In this document: in pieces, positions 48,723 to 58,990 of the stretch | Numbering within the stretch: the stretch's first letter is position 1 | Layout: the number at the start of each line of letters is the position of its first letter | Source: Dyella flava | Lineage (GTDB): Bacteria; Pseudomonadota; Gammaproteobacteria; Xanthomonadales; Rhodanobacteraceae | Length of the DNA stretch: 64,000 nucleotides | Assembly: GCF_016904955.1 (NCBI RefSeq) | Contig: NZ_JADIKE010000037.1 | Coordinates: 1-64,000, forward strand | Direction of reading: 5' to 3' | Notes under the pieces: generated by a model | Database searches by the model: none | Seen by the model: the letters and a program-made list of their open reading frames with translations, nothing else | Told to the model about the DNA's origin: nothing | Program-made: the position numbers and the translations under genes

Positions 48723-50828
48723 ATGTCTAACCGAGCCTATTCGCTACGCGCCAGCGTGTTGCAGAGCCTGACCGCGACCAAGCGTCCGGATGTGCCGCCA
48801 TGGGTGGTCGTGCGCAACACCGCTGCGGTCGTGCTCCCCTTGGCGGTCGGCATGCTGACCGGCCATCACGAAATCGGCCTGGCGATTGCCGCGGGCGCTC
48901 TGGACACCATGTTCTCCGATCAGCCCGGCCCATACCGTCAAAGGTTGTGGCAGCTGTTGCTGGCCTCACTGGCCGCCGGACTCGCTTCGCTGTGTGGCTT
49001 TCTGATCGGCGGAGAACTCGTGCCGATCACGCTGGCGACCGCAGCTTTTGGCTTTTTCGGTGGCTTGCTGGTCGTGTTCGGTACCGACATGGCGCGCGTG
49101 GGCATGACCAGCATGATCTTGCTGGTGGTCACCGCGGCGTCGCCCGCGACACTTCACGAATCGGTGAGCGGCGCTGTATTGATTTTCGCCGGCGGCCTGC
49201 TGCTGGCGTTGTTCTCGGTCGCCGCATGGCCACTGCAACGCTATCGCCCTGAACGCTACGCCCTCGCCGCCGTTTATCGCGGATTGGCGGCCTTTGCCAG
49301 GGAACACGCTCAGGATGATGCCGACGTCCCCGCGCTGACCGAGGCCATGACCACCCTGCAAAAGACCTTGCTTGGCCGGCATCACGCGCGCGGCCGCGCC
49401 ATGGAGGCGTTTGCCGTGCTGCTGGAACTGGCCGAGCGTATCCGGCTGGAATTGATCGCCATGACCGACCTGCATGGCGCAACCAGTACCATCGCGATGT
49501 TCCGCACCGATGCCGCGCGCGTGCTGACGGCGATCGCCGAAGCGCTGGAAGCGGGCGAATCACCCGAACAAGCCTCACGTGCCCTGCAAACCTTACAGGC
49601 CAGCGAACGCGCCCTGCTCGACAATCGTTCACGCCATGACAGCATCGCCGCGCACATCCATGCGCTGTCCGGCCAATTGGCGGCGGCAGTACGCAATGCG
49701 AACTGGGCCGGATCGCGCGGCGAAACACGCGCCGCCGCCGCGGAAACACGCTTGCCTCGCGCGCTGCGCGGCGACTCGGCGCTCAGCATCCTGCGCGCCA
49801 ATCTCACCACGCATTCGGTGGCATTCCGCCACGCGATGCGCTGCGCGGTGTGCCTGAGCATCGCCCTGCTTGTTTCGCGCGTCTGGCAGTTGCCGCATGG
49901 TTATTGGCTGCCGATGACCGCCGCCATCGTGTTGCGACCCGATTTTGCAGCCACCTTCAACTTCGGCTTGCTGCGCGTGCTCGGCACCATTCTCGGCCTG
50001 GTGATAACGACGGCGTTGCTGCGTATCACCCCGCATGACCCCTGGGCCCACTTGGCCCTGATGGCGGTGCTGTGCATGGCGTTTCGCTATCTCGCCACCG
50101 CCCACTACGGCATTGCGGTGGCCGCGCTGACCGGCACAGTGGTGATTTTTCTTTCATTCGAGGGAGTGAATTCCGGCACGGCGGTGCTGGATCGCGTGCT
50201 GAATACCGCGCTCGGCAGCGGCATGGCCCTGCTCGCCTACGTCGCGTGGCCCACTTGGGAACGCGGACGCGCACGCGCCGCGCTGTCGGCCATGCTCGAC
50301 GCGTATGCGGATTACCTGCTCGCGCTGGCCCATCCGGAACACCGTGACGGCCATCGCGAGGCCCGCACGGCCGCCCGCACCGCGCGCACGAATGCCCAGG
50401 CATCACTGGACCGCATGCAAGCCGAGCCGGCTACGCCACTGCCCTTGCTGGAACTGGCCAATGCCCTGTTCCTCAATGGCAACCGGCTAGTGCGCACGAC
50501 CATGACCCTGGAAGCCCTGCTGCACGATCGCGACAGCCTGCCGGAGCAGGTGGAAGTGACCAACTTCATCGATCGATCCGCCTCGCACCTGCACGCGCTG
50601 GCCATAGCCTTACGCAATAACCATCTGCCGCCGGCGGCGCCGGAGCTTCGCCAGCTTCAACGCAGCCTGGCCACCCTGCTCGCGATGGCCGACGACAAAC
50701 CACGCGCGGAACAGCTGGTGCGCATCAGCGACCGTCTGGTGGACAACATCAACACGCTTGCCTATGTGGTCGGGCGGGGACCGCAGGAGTCGATCACCGC
50801 ACACGGCAGTCAGCACGTGCGTCCCTGA
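48723..50828 (+). CDS. FUSC/YccS-type inner-membrane protein
   Basis: A 701-residue protein with two membrane bundles, each of about six helices (residues about 30-170 and 365-510), and soluble helical regions after each. This is the layout of fusaric-acid-resistance and YccS/AaeB-like proteins. PLAVGMLTGHHEIGLAIAAG and LPHGYWLPMTAAIVLRPDFA are the paired transmembrane motifs, the second being the FUSC signature. No membrane-fusion partner gene is adjacent, so efflux is less certain than for AaeB. Confidence 0.85.
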   Translation: MSNRAYSLRASVLQSLTATKRPDVPPWVVVRNTAAVVLPLAVGMLTGHHEIGLAIAAGALDTMFSDQPGPYRQRLWQLLLASLAAGLASLCGFLIGGELVPITLATAAFGFFGGLLVVFGTDMARVGMTSMILLVVTAASPATLHESVSGAVLIFAGGLLLALFSVAAWPLQRYRPERYALAAVYRGLAAFAREHAQDDADVPALTEAMTTLQKTLLGRHHARGRAMEAFAVLLELAERIRLELIAMTDLHGATSTIAMFRTDAARVLTAIAEALEAGESPEQASRALQTLQASERALLDNRSRHDSIAAHIHALSGQLAAAVRNANWAGSRGETRAAAAETRLPRALRGDSALSILRANLTTHSVAFRHAMRCAVCLSIALLVSRVWQLPHGYWLPMTAAIVLRPDFAATFNFGLLRVLGTILGLVITTALLRITPHDPWAHLALMAVLCMAFRYLATAHYGIAVAALTGTVVIFLSFEGVNSGTAVLDRVLNTALGSGMALLAYVAWPTWERGRARAALSAMLDAYADYLLALAHPEHRDGHREARTAARTARTNAQASLDRMQAEPATPLPLLELANALFLNGNRLVRTTMTLEALLHDRDSLPEQVEVTNFIDRSASHLHALAIALRNNHLPPAAPELRQLQRSLATLLAMADDKPRAEQLVRISDRLVDNINTLAYVVGRGPQESITAHGSQHVRP

Positions 50829-50983
50829 GTGACGCATTATCGAATTGCGCCCCTCCCGGACGCGTCCCATGGGACCACGCCCCGTGAGACAAGCAAGTAC
50901 ACCCCTCAAGACGCCGGTCCCAAACCGCGCTGCGGCAAGTCCCCGCACAGGCTCCGGAAGCCCGCAGGCGCTACACTTGGCGA

Positions 50984-52012
50984 ATGCTGAAAATCGATAC
51001 CCACGCCCATATCCTCCCGCGCGACTGGCCCAATCTCGCCGCCAAATACGGCAATGACGCCTTTCCGGTGATGAATCATCACGACGGCCGCCATCGCATC
51101 TACAAGGACGGCAAGTTCTTCCGCGAAGTGTGGGAGTCCTCGTTCGACCCGCAGCATCGCATCAACGATTACGCCCGCTTCGGCGTGAACGTACAGGTGA
51201 TCTCCACCGTGCCGGTGCTGTTTTCCTATTGGGCGCCGGGCTATCAGGCGCTGGAACTGCATCGGCACCTTAACGACCACATGGGCGAAGTGTGCCGGGA
51301 TTTTCCCAGGCACTACGCCGGCATCGGCACCGTGCCGCTGCAAGCACCGGAACTGGCCATTCGCGAACTGGAACGCTGCATTGACGAGCTGGGCTTGTGC
51401 GGCGTGCAGATCGGCTCGCACTGCAACGAGTGGAATCTGGATGCGCCCGAACTGTTCCCGTTCTTCGAGGCAGCGGCCGACCTGGGCGCCGCGATCATGG
51501 TGCACCCCTGGGACATGATGGGCGCTGCCACCATGCCCAAGTACTGGATGCCATGGCTGGTCGGCATGCCGGCCGAGCAATCGCGCGCCGCGTGTTGCCT
51601 GGCCTTTGGTGGGGTGCTGGAACGGTTGCCGAAGCTGCGCGTGATGCTGGCCCACGGCGGCGGCAGCTTTCCATGGACCATCGGCCGCATCGAGCACGGC
51701 TTCCGCATGCGCCCGGACCTGGTGGCCACCGACAACCCACGCAACCCGCGCGAATACCTCAAGCGCCTGTACTTCGATTCCTGCGTGCACGACCCGCAGG
51801 CCCTGCGTTATCTGCTGGATGTGACCGGGGTCGATCGCGTGATGCTCGGCACCGACTATCCTTTCCCGTTGGGGGAGCAGGAGCCGGGCAGCGGCATCGA
51901 GTCGCTGAAGCTGGATGACCCTACCCGCGCCCGCCTGTTTCACGGCACTGCCCTGGAATGGCTGGGACTGCCGCAACAACGGTTCAATTCAGAAACTCAG
52001 GAGCACGCATGA
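50984..52012 (+). CDS. 2-amino-3-carboxymuconate-6-semialdehyde decarboxylase
   Basis: A 342-residue amidohydrolase-fold decarboxylase. The zinc ligands sit in DTHAHILPRDWP near the N-terminus, HPWDMMG (residue about 174), and the later GTDYPFPLGE. WSYWAPGYQAL-like and AHGGGSFPWTIGRIEHGF segments are typical of ACMSD. It diverts the kynurenine-pathway product from quinolinate toward 2-aminomuconate. Kynureninase is encoded two genes downstream, supporting a tryptophan-degradation block. The stop overlaps the next start (ATGA). Confidence 0.9.
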   Translation: MLKIDTHAHILPRDWPNLAAKYGNDAFPVMNHHDGRHRIYKDGKFFREVWESSFDPQHRINDYARFGVNVQVISTVPVLFSYWAPGYQALELHRHLNDHMGEVCRDFPRHYAGIGTVPLQAPELAIRELERCIDELGLCGVQIGSHCNEWNLDAPELFPFFEAAADLGAAIMVHPWDMMGAATMPKYWMPWLVGMPAEQSRAACCLAFGGVLERLPKLRVMLAHGGGSFPWTIGRIEHGFRMRPDLVATDNPRNPREYLKRLYFDSCVHDPQALRYLLDVTGVDRVMLGTDYPFPLGEQEPGSGIESLKLDDPTRARLFHGTALEWLGLPQQRFNSETQEHA

Positions 52013-52530
52013 ATTTCAGGCGTTACATGATGGTAACTGCCGTATTGCTGCTGGCCGGCATTGCCGTAGCGCAAGCCGACGATGTCAGCATGGCATCCGG
52101 CAGCGTGCACTTCAGCACACCGTCGAACTGGGTCGGCATCATGCAAGCCGACGGCGACCCGGAAGTGCGGGTGTTCCAGGTACCCGATCCCTCGCCCAGC
52201 GCAAGCAGCACGCTGGCACGCGTCAGTGTGACCGTGAAACAGGTGGCCAACCTGCAAGACTTCAACAGCTACGTCGGCGACGGCGTGGCCAAGGCCAAAC
52301 AGCTGAAGGACTACCAGCCCAGCCAGAGCGCCTCGAGCGAACAGAACAGTTTCGTCTACACCGCCAGCGAAAGCGGTTCGCCATACACTTATGTGGAGCA
52401 CTACTGGTTCCGCGACGGTCATGCGATCCAGTTGCGCTGCGCCCGCCCATCGGCAAGCCAGGCCGGACAAGCCTGGGCTACGGCCTTCGATCGGGACTGT
52501 AGCTCGATTGCCTCTACGCTCGGCACCTGA
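52009..52530 (+). CDS. Hypothetical exported protein between kynurenine genes
   Basis: A 173-residue protein with a signal peptide ending AVAQA (residue about 23). The mature part (VHFSTPSNWVGIMQADGDPE, VRVFQVPDPS, AYVEHYWFRDG-like YVEHYWFRDG) has a beta-rich appearance without a known motif. It has two Cys residues near the end (RCARPS, DRDCSSI), probably a disulfide. It is translationally coupled to the decarboxylase gene with AGGAG upstream, but nothing in the sequence ties it to tryptophan metabolism. Confidence 0.75.
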   Translation: MNFRRYMMVTAVLLLAGIAVAQADDVSMASGSVHFSTPSNWVGIMQADGDPEVRVFQVPDPSPSASSTLARVSVTVKQVANLQDFNSYVGDGVAKAKQLKDYQPSQSASSEQNSFVYTASESGSPYTYVEHYWFRDGHAIQLRCARPSASQAGQAWATAFDRDCSSIASTLGT

Positions 52531-52602
52531 CCGCCTGCGCGTTGTCTCTCTGCCACGCCCCGGTTTGCACGGGGCCTGCACGAACCAAGCTGGAATGCAC
52601 TG

Positions 52603-53883
52603 ATGTCCACCTCCTATGAAGCCACCGCTGCCTGGGCCCAGGCCCGCGACGCTGCCGATCCACTGCGCGCGTTTCGCGACGAATTCCTGATTCCGCCGCA
52701 CGAAGGTGGCGAGAGCCACTACTTCTGCGGCAACTCGCTGGGTCTGCAACCGCGTGCCGTACGCGAAGCCATCAACGTCGAACTGAACTATTGGGGCGAG
52801 CTGGCGGTGGAAGGCCACTTCAAGGGCCGCTTGCCGTGGATGGACTATCACGAATTCGTGCGCGATCACCTCGCCGAAGTCGTCGGCGCACAGCCCGAAG
52901 AAGTCGTGGCGATGAATACGCTGGGCGTGAACCTGCATCTGATGATGGTGAGCTTCTATCGCCCCACGCCGGACCGCCATGCCATCCTGATTGAAGCGGG
53001 CTCGTTCCCTACCGATCGCTATGCGGTGGAATCGCAGATCCGCTACCACGGTTTCAGTCCCAAGCTGTCGCTGATCGAACTGCAAGCCGATGAGCCGAAC
53101 GGCACCATTTCCATGGCGGCGATCGAGCGTGCGCTGGCCGAACATGGCTCACGCATCGCGCTGGTCATGCTGCCGGGCGTGCAATACCGCACGGGTCAGG
53201 CGTTTGACCTGAAAGCCATCACCGAACTGGCGCATCGGCACGGCTGCGTGGTGGGCTTCGATCTTGCGCATGCGGTCGGCAACCTGCCGCTGCAACTGCA
53301 TGACAGCGGCGCCGACTTCGCTATCTGGTGCAGCTACAAATACCTCAACGCCGGCCCCGGCGCGGTGGGTGGCGCCTTCGTGCATGCACGCCACGCGCGT
53401 GCTGCCCTGCCCCGCTTTGCCGGCTGGTGGGGACACGACAAGACGACACGCTTCCAGATGGGACCGGAATTCGTGCCCACACCGGGTGCGGATGGCTGGC
53501 AGCTTTCCAACCCGCCGATTCTTGCCCTGGTGCCGATGCGTATCTCGCTGGAAATTTTTCACCGCGCGGGTATGCAACGTTTACGCGAGAAATCGCTGCA
53601 GCTTACCGGCTACCTGGAATGGCTGGTGCAGAGCCAGCTGGCGGATGTGCTGGAAATCGTTACCCCCAAGAATCCCGCACAGCGCGGTGCGCAGCTTTCC
53701 ATCCGAGTGCTTGGTGGACGTGCGCAAGGGCGTGCGCTATTCGAATACCTGATCGATCACGGCATCATCGGCGACTGGCGCGAGCCGGATGTGATCCGCA
53801 TTTCACCAGCACCGCTCTATAACCGGTTTACCGATTGCCTCGCGTTTGCTGAAGCAGTACGCCAATGGAAAAACACCGCTTGA
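52603..53883 (+). CDS. kynU: Kynureninase
   Basis: A 426-residue PLP enzyme that cleaves kynurenine or 3-hydroxykynurenine to anthranilate or 3-hydroxyanthranilate plus alanine. FCGNSLGLQPRAV near the N-terminus, Asp220 in VVGFDLAHAVGN (cofactor-binding), and Lys246 in WCSYKYLNAGPGAVGG (Schiff base) are present, then FQMGPEFVPTPGADGWQLSN. It follows the ACMSD gene, so 3-hydroxykynurenine cleavage is favoured. A terminator follows. Confidence 0.95.
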   Translation: MSTSYEATAAWAQARDAADPLRAFRDEFLIPPHEGGESHYFCGNSLGLQPRAVREAINVELNYWGELAVEGHFKGRLPWMDYHEFVRDHLAEVVGAQPEEVVAMNTLGVNLHLMMVSFYRPTPDRHAILIEAGSFPTDRYAVESQIRYHGFSPKLSLIELQADEPNGTISMAAIERALAEHGSRIALVMLPGVQYRTGQAFDLKAITELAHRHGCVVGFDLAHAVGNLPLQLHDSGADFAIWCSYKYLNAGPGAVGGAFVHARHARAALPRFAGWWGHDKTTRFQMGPEFVPTPGADGWQLSNPPILALVPMRISLEIFHRAGMQRLREKSLQLTGYLEWLVQSQLADVLEIVTPKNPAQRGAQLSIRVLGGRAQGRALFEYLIDHGIIGDWREPDVIRISPAPLYNRFTDCLAFAEAVRQWKNTA

Positions 53884-53953
53884 GCGAAGAAGTCGGTTTA
53901 CTACCGAGAGCCGAAGCGTTCAGCAATCTTTTGCTGTGCATCTTCACCGCTAA

Positions 53954-53985
53954 AGAGCGCCCGTTGTAAAGGGCGCTCTCGTTTT
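53954..53985 (+). terminator. Intrinsic terminator
   Basis: The stem AGAGCGCCC / GGGCGCTCT with an eight-base loop, followed by CGTTTT, ends the kynU transcript. Confidence 0.75.
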
Positions 53986-54294
53986 CGTAGTGCATCCGAA
54001 CAAACGGATTGACTATATGAAGAGATCCCAGCGCATTTGGCTGATCATGCCAAATCATGCGATTGCGTAGCCTTGGCGGACTTTCGTGCATGTGTCGGTA
54101 TTTCATCATGCGTAGTGCAGACCTATTCCACTGCTACGCACATTCACGCCTATCCTTACACCAGTCGCTTGATAAGCGACCATCCCATGCACGCTTTGAT
54201 GCCGCAGAGTATGGAGGGAGTATTACTTTCCCTCATTGGCCACGCATCAGGAGACATGCAATGGACTGCTTTTCCATCATGGAGGACACACTTT
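53986..54294 (+). other. AT-richer region upstream of the orphan gene
   Basis: I see no secure gene here. The base composition is less GC-rich than the surroundings and codon use in the open frames is poor. A degenerate TTCGT-N14-TTCAT pair lies near 54086-54110; it is too weak to call a promoter element. GGAGG at 54281-54285 is the ribosome site of the next gene. Confidence 0.4.
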
Positions 54295-54906
54295 ATGTTT
54301 CATATTTCCACGCACAGCTCGCCACATCTCCCGACAGATATCCATCCACACACGGACACACCGAAGGTGGATCATGCGGACATCCCACACGCCCTGACCC
54401 CGGTATCGGTAACCCCCGGAGTGGATTTTTCCTCTCATGGCGCAAGCGGCCAACCCGGCGGACTATTGGGGAACCTGTTTGCTCCCGTAACGCTGCAGGG
54501 CGAGCTGTCCGGCTTCTACGTGAAGAACGACCCCAAGCCTGGTCCGCGGCCGCTCTATACGCGCGATCCAGACACCGGTGTATACACGCAGTCCTCCAAA
54601 CGAGTAATGCCCGATGGCCAAGGCGGCTGGCAGCGCGACGGCGGATTGAAGGGCGGAGTGAAGTACGGTCCAGAGGATCGCGAAGCCCGGCTCCGTGAGG
54701 CTCGAGTTAATTGTCAGCAGGCGGCAGTGGAGCTGGCTCTTATCCAAGACCGTGTTACTACGGCCCACAACAAGGTCCTCGCCGCCCCAGATGAGATTTC
54801 GCGGCAAACCGCTAAAGCCGAGTGGCTATCTGAAGTGAACGCGCATAGTACCGCCGCCGCCGCGTTCAGGCGGGCCCAAGATGAGCTTAAGAATGCCCTG
54901 TACTAA
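54295..54906 (+). CDS. Orphan hypothetical protein, effector-like N-terminus
   Basis: A 203-residue protein I do not recognise. The first 60 residues are rich in His, Ser, Thr and Pro with no hydrophobic signal (MFHISTHSSPHLPTDIHPHT, then DTPKVDHADIPHALTPVS), as in type III secretion effectors. The middle is Gly/Pro-rich with YVKNDPKPGPRPLYTRDPDT, and the last 80 residues look helical (EDREARLREARVNCQQAAVE, RRAQDELKNALY). The ATG at 54295 has GGAGG ten bases upstream. The surrounding DNA is unusual for the window. No secretion gene is near, so the effector idea is only a hypothesis. Confidence 0.6.
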   Translation: MFHISTHSSPHLPTDIHPHTDTPKVDHADIPHALTPVSVTPGVDFSSHGASGQPGGLLGNLFAPVTLQGELSGFYVKNDPKPGPRPLYTRDPDTGVYTQSSKRVMPDGQGGWQRDGGLKGGVKYGPEDREARLREARVNCQQAAVELALIQDRVTTAHNKVLAAPDEISRQTAKAEWLSEVNAHSTAAAAFRRAQDELKNALY

Positions 54907-54966
54907 TAAGGCCATCCTGCTATGGATGCGGTGCATGGCATGAATGCATGCCCGCGCAGCGTGGCA

Positions 54967-56031
54967 TCAACGCTGCGCCAACCATTGATCAACACGCCGC
55001 TGCAAAGCCCCTAGCGGCGTGTAATGGGCTATGTCGAAGTGCCCGGAATTTTGCTCGAGTTGGACTAATCCAAATCCAGCCAGTGCGTGCTTGCGGAGGT
55101 CTTCGTAAAGCTCAGCCACCGTCCTGGCCGATTCGCGTGCATCCACCGGAATATCATCAAGCGAGTAGTGCCTGACCCGCTTCTTGTCGTAGTAACTGGC
55201 AGCGTGCGCCAGATCAACGCGGAGCTTCAATCCCAGGTCGCGAAAGATGGTTTCATCGATATGTTCGTGAAACACCGCATGAACCGAAGGCAGGTTGCGC
55301 AGCATGCGAATGTATAACGCAATAACCCGCACGAAGCTGCTCAGCACCGTCTCATAGCTCGCCGCCACATCGCCATTCAACTCGGCAAGACCACGTGTAG
55401 ACATCAATACGTCGATGGGATTGCGGAAGGTAAAGATGTAATGCGAGCGATAAAAATAACGACAATGGAAATCGAAAACACGCTGACAGGTTGCCTGTGA
55501 CTTTTCGGGGTTGACGACTATCTTGCTGCCCACATAGCGATACAGAGTCGCCAGGTGCCGCAGATAATCCGACCATGGCGCATCGCCCCCGAAGAAGGCA
55601 GGACAGAAGCTGCTCTTGGTCTCCTGGTTGCCCCAGGCCCGGTGCATGGCGTTATAGCGCGCTGCAAAATCCGCCTTGCCCGGGTCATCCTGGAACGACG
55701 GCTCGCCGAACAGGAAAATATCGCGCGAGTCATTCAGGGCGTTCTGCAATACGGTAGTGCCGCTGCGCGCTGCGCCAAGTACGAACAGCCCTTGCGAATC
55801 GATGGACTGGGTGTTTTGCGCCACGACGGATTCCGCCGTGGTCGATGCATCGGCCTGCTCGGACGGCACAGCCGCCCGGTGCGGCAAGAACAACCCTAGC
55901 AATCGCTTTGGCACTGCGATAACACCCTCTTTCATGGACCAGCCCCGGTACCAAGTGAGGGCAGTATGCCCTACCGCAGCCCAGCCGTAGAGCCCATCGA
56001 TGGCAGAGAACAGGCCTTTGTCCTCCGCCAT
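54967..56031 (-). CDS. Sulfotransferase-family protein
   Basis: A 354-residue protein with the 5'-phosphosulfate loop LFVLGAARSGTTVLQNAL (residues about 81-98) and a 3'-phosphate site FRNPIDVLMSTR (about 200-211), the core of PAPS-dependent sulfotransferases. The N-terminal 75 residues include a possible amphipathic or membrane-associated segment (GWAAVGHTALTWYRGW) not seen in all relatives. The acceptor is unknown. No good ribosome site precedes the ATG at 56031, and the hemerythrin gene lies just upstream on the same strand. Confidence 0.85.
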   Translation of the reverse strand: MAEDKGLFSAIDGLYGWAAVGHTALTWYRGWSMKEGVIAVPKRLLGLFLPHRAAVPSEQADASTTAESVVAQNTQSIDSQGLFVLGAARSGTTVLQNALNDSRDIFLFGEPSFQDDPGKADFAARYNAMHRAWGNQETKSSFCPAFFGGDAPWSDYLRHLATLYRYVGSKIVVNPEKSQATCQRVFDFHCRYFYRSHYIFTFRNPIDVLMSTRGLAELNGDVAASYETVLSSFVRVIALYIRMLRNLPSVHAVFHEHIDETIFRDLGLKLRVDLAHAASYYDKKRVRHYSLDDIPVDARESARTVAELYEDLRKHALAGFGLVQLEQNSGHFDIAHYTPLGALQRRVDQWLAQR

Positions 56032-56063
56032 CCGCAGGCGGCTTTCGTGCAGGTAGGTAACGG

Positions 56064-56474
56064 TTATACCCGCTCTGCCAGCGGGTACAGCTCACGGTTC
56101 TCCCGCTGCACGCGCAAATGCAGTGCCTTGAATACATTGTTGGCGTCACTGCGGAACCCTTGCGGGTCCTTGCTGATTTTTGCCGGCAGATTCCAGCGCG
56201 AGACGAAGGCCGTATAGGCCTGAGCCAGATCGCCCATCTCTTCCTGAAACTGCTTACCGGTATGCGCAATCCGCGGATCAGCGGCATTGATCAATGCCGG
56301 ATAAAGCACACGATCTTCGGCTGCCAGATGCAGCTTGATGACGGAGCTCATCGTGACGAGCTGATGGACGATGGCTTCCGCATGTTCTTGCACACCCGCC
56401 TGCACCAGTTCACGAAGATCGGTAACCGCAGCCAGCAGATCTACATGTTCGCGTTTGAATTTTTCGATATCCAT
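56064..56474 (-). CDS. Hemerythrin HHE-domain protein
   Basis: A 136-residue helical-bundle protein with likely di-iron ligands: His in KREHVDLL, His/Glu in IKLHLAAEDRVLYPAL and a C-terminal LHLRVQRENRELYPL. Such small proteins bind O2, NO or iron, or sense redox stress. GGGGG lies upstream of the ATG at 56474. It is 32 bases upstream of the sulfotransferase gene and may share its transcript. Confidence 0.88.
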   Translation of the reverse strand: MDIEKFKREHVDLLAAVTDLRELVQAGVQEHAEAIVHQLVTMSSVIKLHLAAEDRVLYPALINAADPRIAHTGKQFQEEMGDLAQAYTAFVSRWNLPAKISKDPQGFRSDANNVFKALHLRVQRENRELYPLAERV

Positions 56475-56549
56475 GTTTCCCCCTTGCGGCTTGATTGATC
56501 CCAAGCGTCTATCGGCGGGAAGCGGGCGAAACTTGAAACGTTCTGTCGG

Positions 56550-57821
56550 CTAGGTCCGGCCCACCCGGCTGGAGGGGTGCCGCACCTGCCCCTCGCCGCG
56601 TACCACGAAACGCTCCACGGTCAGCGCCTCGGCACCCATCGGGCCATAGGCATGGAGGCGGGTGGTGGAAATGCCGATTTCAGCACCAAGCCCCAGTTCG
56701 CCACCATCGGAAAACCGCGACGATGCATTGACCATCACGACGGCCGAGCGAATCGCCTGGACGAAACGACGTGCGGCCTCATCGTCACGGGTGACGATCA
56801 CCTCGGTGTGATCAGAACCGAAGCGCTGGATATGCCCAACCGCTGCGCCAAGATCATCAACCACTCGCACGGCGAGAATCAGGTCGAGAAACTCGGCCGC
56901 ATAGTCTTCATCACTGGCTGCGTGCATGCCCTGCATGAGGGCACGTGAACGTTCGCAGCCACGCAGTTCGACACCATGCTCTTCGAGCACCTGCACCGCT
57001 TTGGGCAGGAAGGATTCCGCCACATCGCGATGGATCAACAGTGTCTCGAGCGCATTGCAGACACCTGGGCGCGATGTCTTGCCGTCAATCAGCAGATTCA
57101 GCGCCAGTGCTTCGTCGGCTGATGCATCCACGTAAAGATGACAAACACCTTTGTAGTGCTTGATGACCGGCACGCGCGCGTGTTCGGCGACAAAACGAAT
57201 CAGGCCTTCGCCACCACGTGGAATCGCCAGATCCACGATATCGTTCAGTTGCAGCAGTTCGATCATGGTTTCGCGGCGCAGGTCTTCGACCAGGGTCAGC
57301 GCCGCGGCGGGAATGTCGTGCCGCTCCATCACATCGCGCAGAATCTTGGCGATGGCCATGTTGGAGTTCAGCGCTTCAGACCCCCCGCGCAGGATGACGG
57401 CATTGCCCGCCATCAGGCAAAGCGCCGCGGCATCGGCCGTGACGTTGGGGCGTGCTTCGTAGATCATCGCGATGACGCCAAGCGGGATGCGTACACGCTC
57501 GACCTCGAGGCCGTTCGGGCGGGTGTCGCGGCGCGTGACCAGGCCGACCGGGTCGGGCAAGGCGGCAATCTCGCGCACCGCGTTGGCGATGCCGGTAATG
57601 CGTGACTCGTCCAGCTTCAGCCGGTCCAGCATGGCGCCCTGGATGCCCTTCGCCGCTGCCTGCTGCAGATCTCGGGCATTGGCGGCGAGGATGGTATCGC
57701 GCTGCGCTTCCAGCGCATCGGCCATATCGTGCAGCAGTTTGCGCTTGGTCTGGGTGTCGAGCGCAAACATGACCTGGGCCGCATCGCGGCAGGCCAACGC
57801 CAGTGTACGAATGTCGCTCAT
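56550..57821 (-). CDS. proA: Gamma-glutamyl phosphate reductase
   Basis: A 423-residue NADPH-dependent aldehyde-dehydrogenase-fold enzyme making glutamate-5-semialdehyde for proline. It has [55 protein letters not shown] and the catalytic Cys in [15 protein letters not shown]. The end [20 protein letters not shown] is typical. Its ATG overlaps the proB stop; it closes the arginine/proline operon. Confidence 0.96.
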   Translation of the reverse strand: MSDIRTLALACRDAAQVMFALDTQTKRKLLHDMADALEAQRDTILAANARDLQQAAAKGIQGAMLDRLKLDESRITGIANAVREIAALPDPVGLVTRRDTRPNGLEVERVRIPLGVIAMIYEARPNVTADAAALCLMAGNAVILRGGSEALNSNMAIAKILRDVMERHDIPAAALTLVEDLRRETMIELLQLNDIVDLAIPRGGEGLIRFVAEHARVPVIKHYKGVCHLYVDASADEALALNLLIDGKTSRPGVCNALETLLIHRDVAESFLPKAVQVLEEHGVELRGCERSRALMQGMHAASDEDYAAEFLDLILAVRVVDDLGAAVGHIQRFGSDHTEVIVTRDDEAARRFVQAIRSAVVMVNASSRFSDGGELGLGAEIGISTTRLHAYGPMGAEALTVERFVVRGEGQVRHPSSRVGRT

Positions 57822-58990
57822 GCTTCCATTCCCCCCTCCGCTGTTTCCGGATTTACGACCGTAGCCAGATCGTCTCGATGCACCATCTCGGCGCCATAGC
57901 TGTAGCCCAACACCGCCTCGATGTCACGGCTGTGCCGTCCGGCCAGGCGACGCACTTCCGCCGCGCCGTACTGGCACAGGCCGCGCGCAATGGGCTGCTC
58001 GTTCGCATCCAGGATTTCCACCAGGTCGCCGCGATGGAAGTCGCCTGCCACAGCAAGAATACCCCCAGGCAGCAGGGAGGCTCGTCCACCCCGCAGAGCC
58101 CGTGCGGCGCCGGCATCGATCCGGATGCTGCCATTGCCGGCCGGCGCGTGACGTAACCAGTATTTGCGCGCCTGCATGCGGTTGCGGGTTACATCGATCA
58201 AGGTGCCACGCAATCGGCCCTGTTCAAGCGCTTTCACCGTAGCGCCATCGCGACCGCTGAACAGCGCGGTGGGAATCCCCGCAGCCGCAGCCTTGGCGGC
58301 AGCCTGCAACTTGGTAAGCATGCCCCCCGTGCCGACCGCCGTGCCACTGCCGCTGGCCATGGCCACCACCTCAGGCGTGAGCTGCACCACATGCCCGATG
58401 GGTTGCGCATCGGGATCGCGCCGTGGATCGGCGCTGTACAGCGCGTCCACGTCGGAGGCAATCAATAGCAGATCCGCATCCACCAACGCAGCCACGATGG
58501 CCGCCAGGTTGTCGTTGTCACCAAGCTTCAGTTCGTCCACCGCGACGGTGTCGTTTTCATTCACCACCGGCAAGACACCTAGGGCCAGCAGTTCACGCAG
58601 CGTGGCACGGGCATTCAAGTAACGACGACGATTGCGCAGGTCATCGTGGGTCAGCAGCACTTGCGCCACCGGTCGTGCGGACAGGCTCTGCCACAAGGCG
58701 ATCATCGGCGCCTGACCGAGCGCAGCAAGCGCTTGCCTGGCTGCGAGATCGCCACCGGCGGCGGCATGCTGACGGATCAAGGCACGGCCTGCGGCCACCG
58801 CCCCGGACGACACCAACACGACTTCTCGACCCAGCGCGTGGCTGGCGTCGATAAAGGCCGCCAGTTCCCGTGCGTAGCGGGACGTCAAACCACCGCCATC
58901 GGCAGCCAGCAGATTACTGCCGACCTTGAGCACCGTGCGCCGCCAGCCGGGCAACAGGCATTCGGGAAGCTGGCGTTCCGGCTCCGTCAT
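57818..58990 (-). CDS. proB: Glutamate 5-kinase
   Basis: A 390-residue kinase for the first proline step. The amino-acid kinase domain (1-265) has [42 protein letters not shown] and [21 protein letters not shown]-terminal PUA domain (about 290-380) follows, as in E. coli. Proline feedback would be exerted on the kinase domain. It overlaps both the cupin gene upstream and proA. Confidence 0.96.
   Translation of the reverse strand: MTEPERQLPECLLPGWRRTVLKVGSNLLAADGGGLTSRYARELAAFIDASHALGREVVLVSSGAVAAGRALIRQHAAAGGDLAARQALAALGQAPMIALWQSLSARPVAQVLLTHDDLRNRRRYLNARATLRELLALGVLPVVNENDTVAVDELKLGDNDNLAAIVAALVDADLLLIASDVDALYSADPRRDPDAQPIGHVVQLTPEVVAMASGSGTAVGTGGMLTKLQAAAKAAAAGIPTALFSGRDGATVKALEQGRLRGTLIDVTRNRMQARKYWLRHAPAGNGSIRIDAGAARALRGGRASLLPGGILAVAGDFHRGDLVEILDANEQPIARGLCQYGAAEVRRLAGRHSRDIEAVLGYSYGAEMVHRDDLATVVNPETAEGGMEA

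Noticed and set aside
54086..54110. Possible plant-inducible promoter (PIP) box, TTCGT-N14-TTCAT, before the orphan gene
   Set aside because: Both half-sites deviate from TTCGB, the spacing is 14 rather than 15, and no convincing -10 follows at the right distance.
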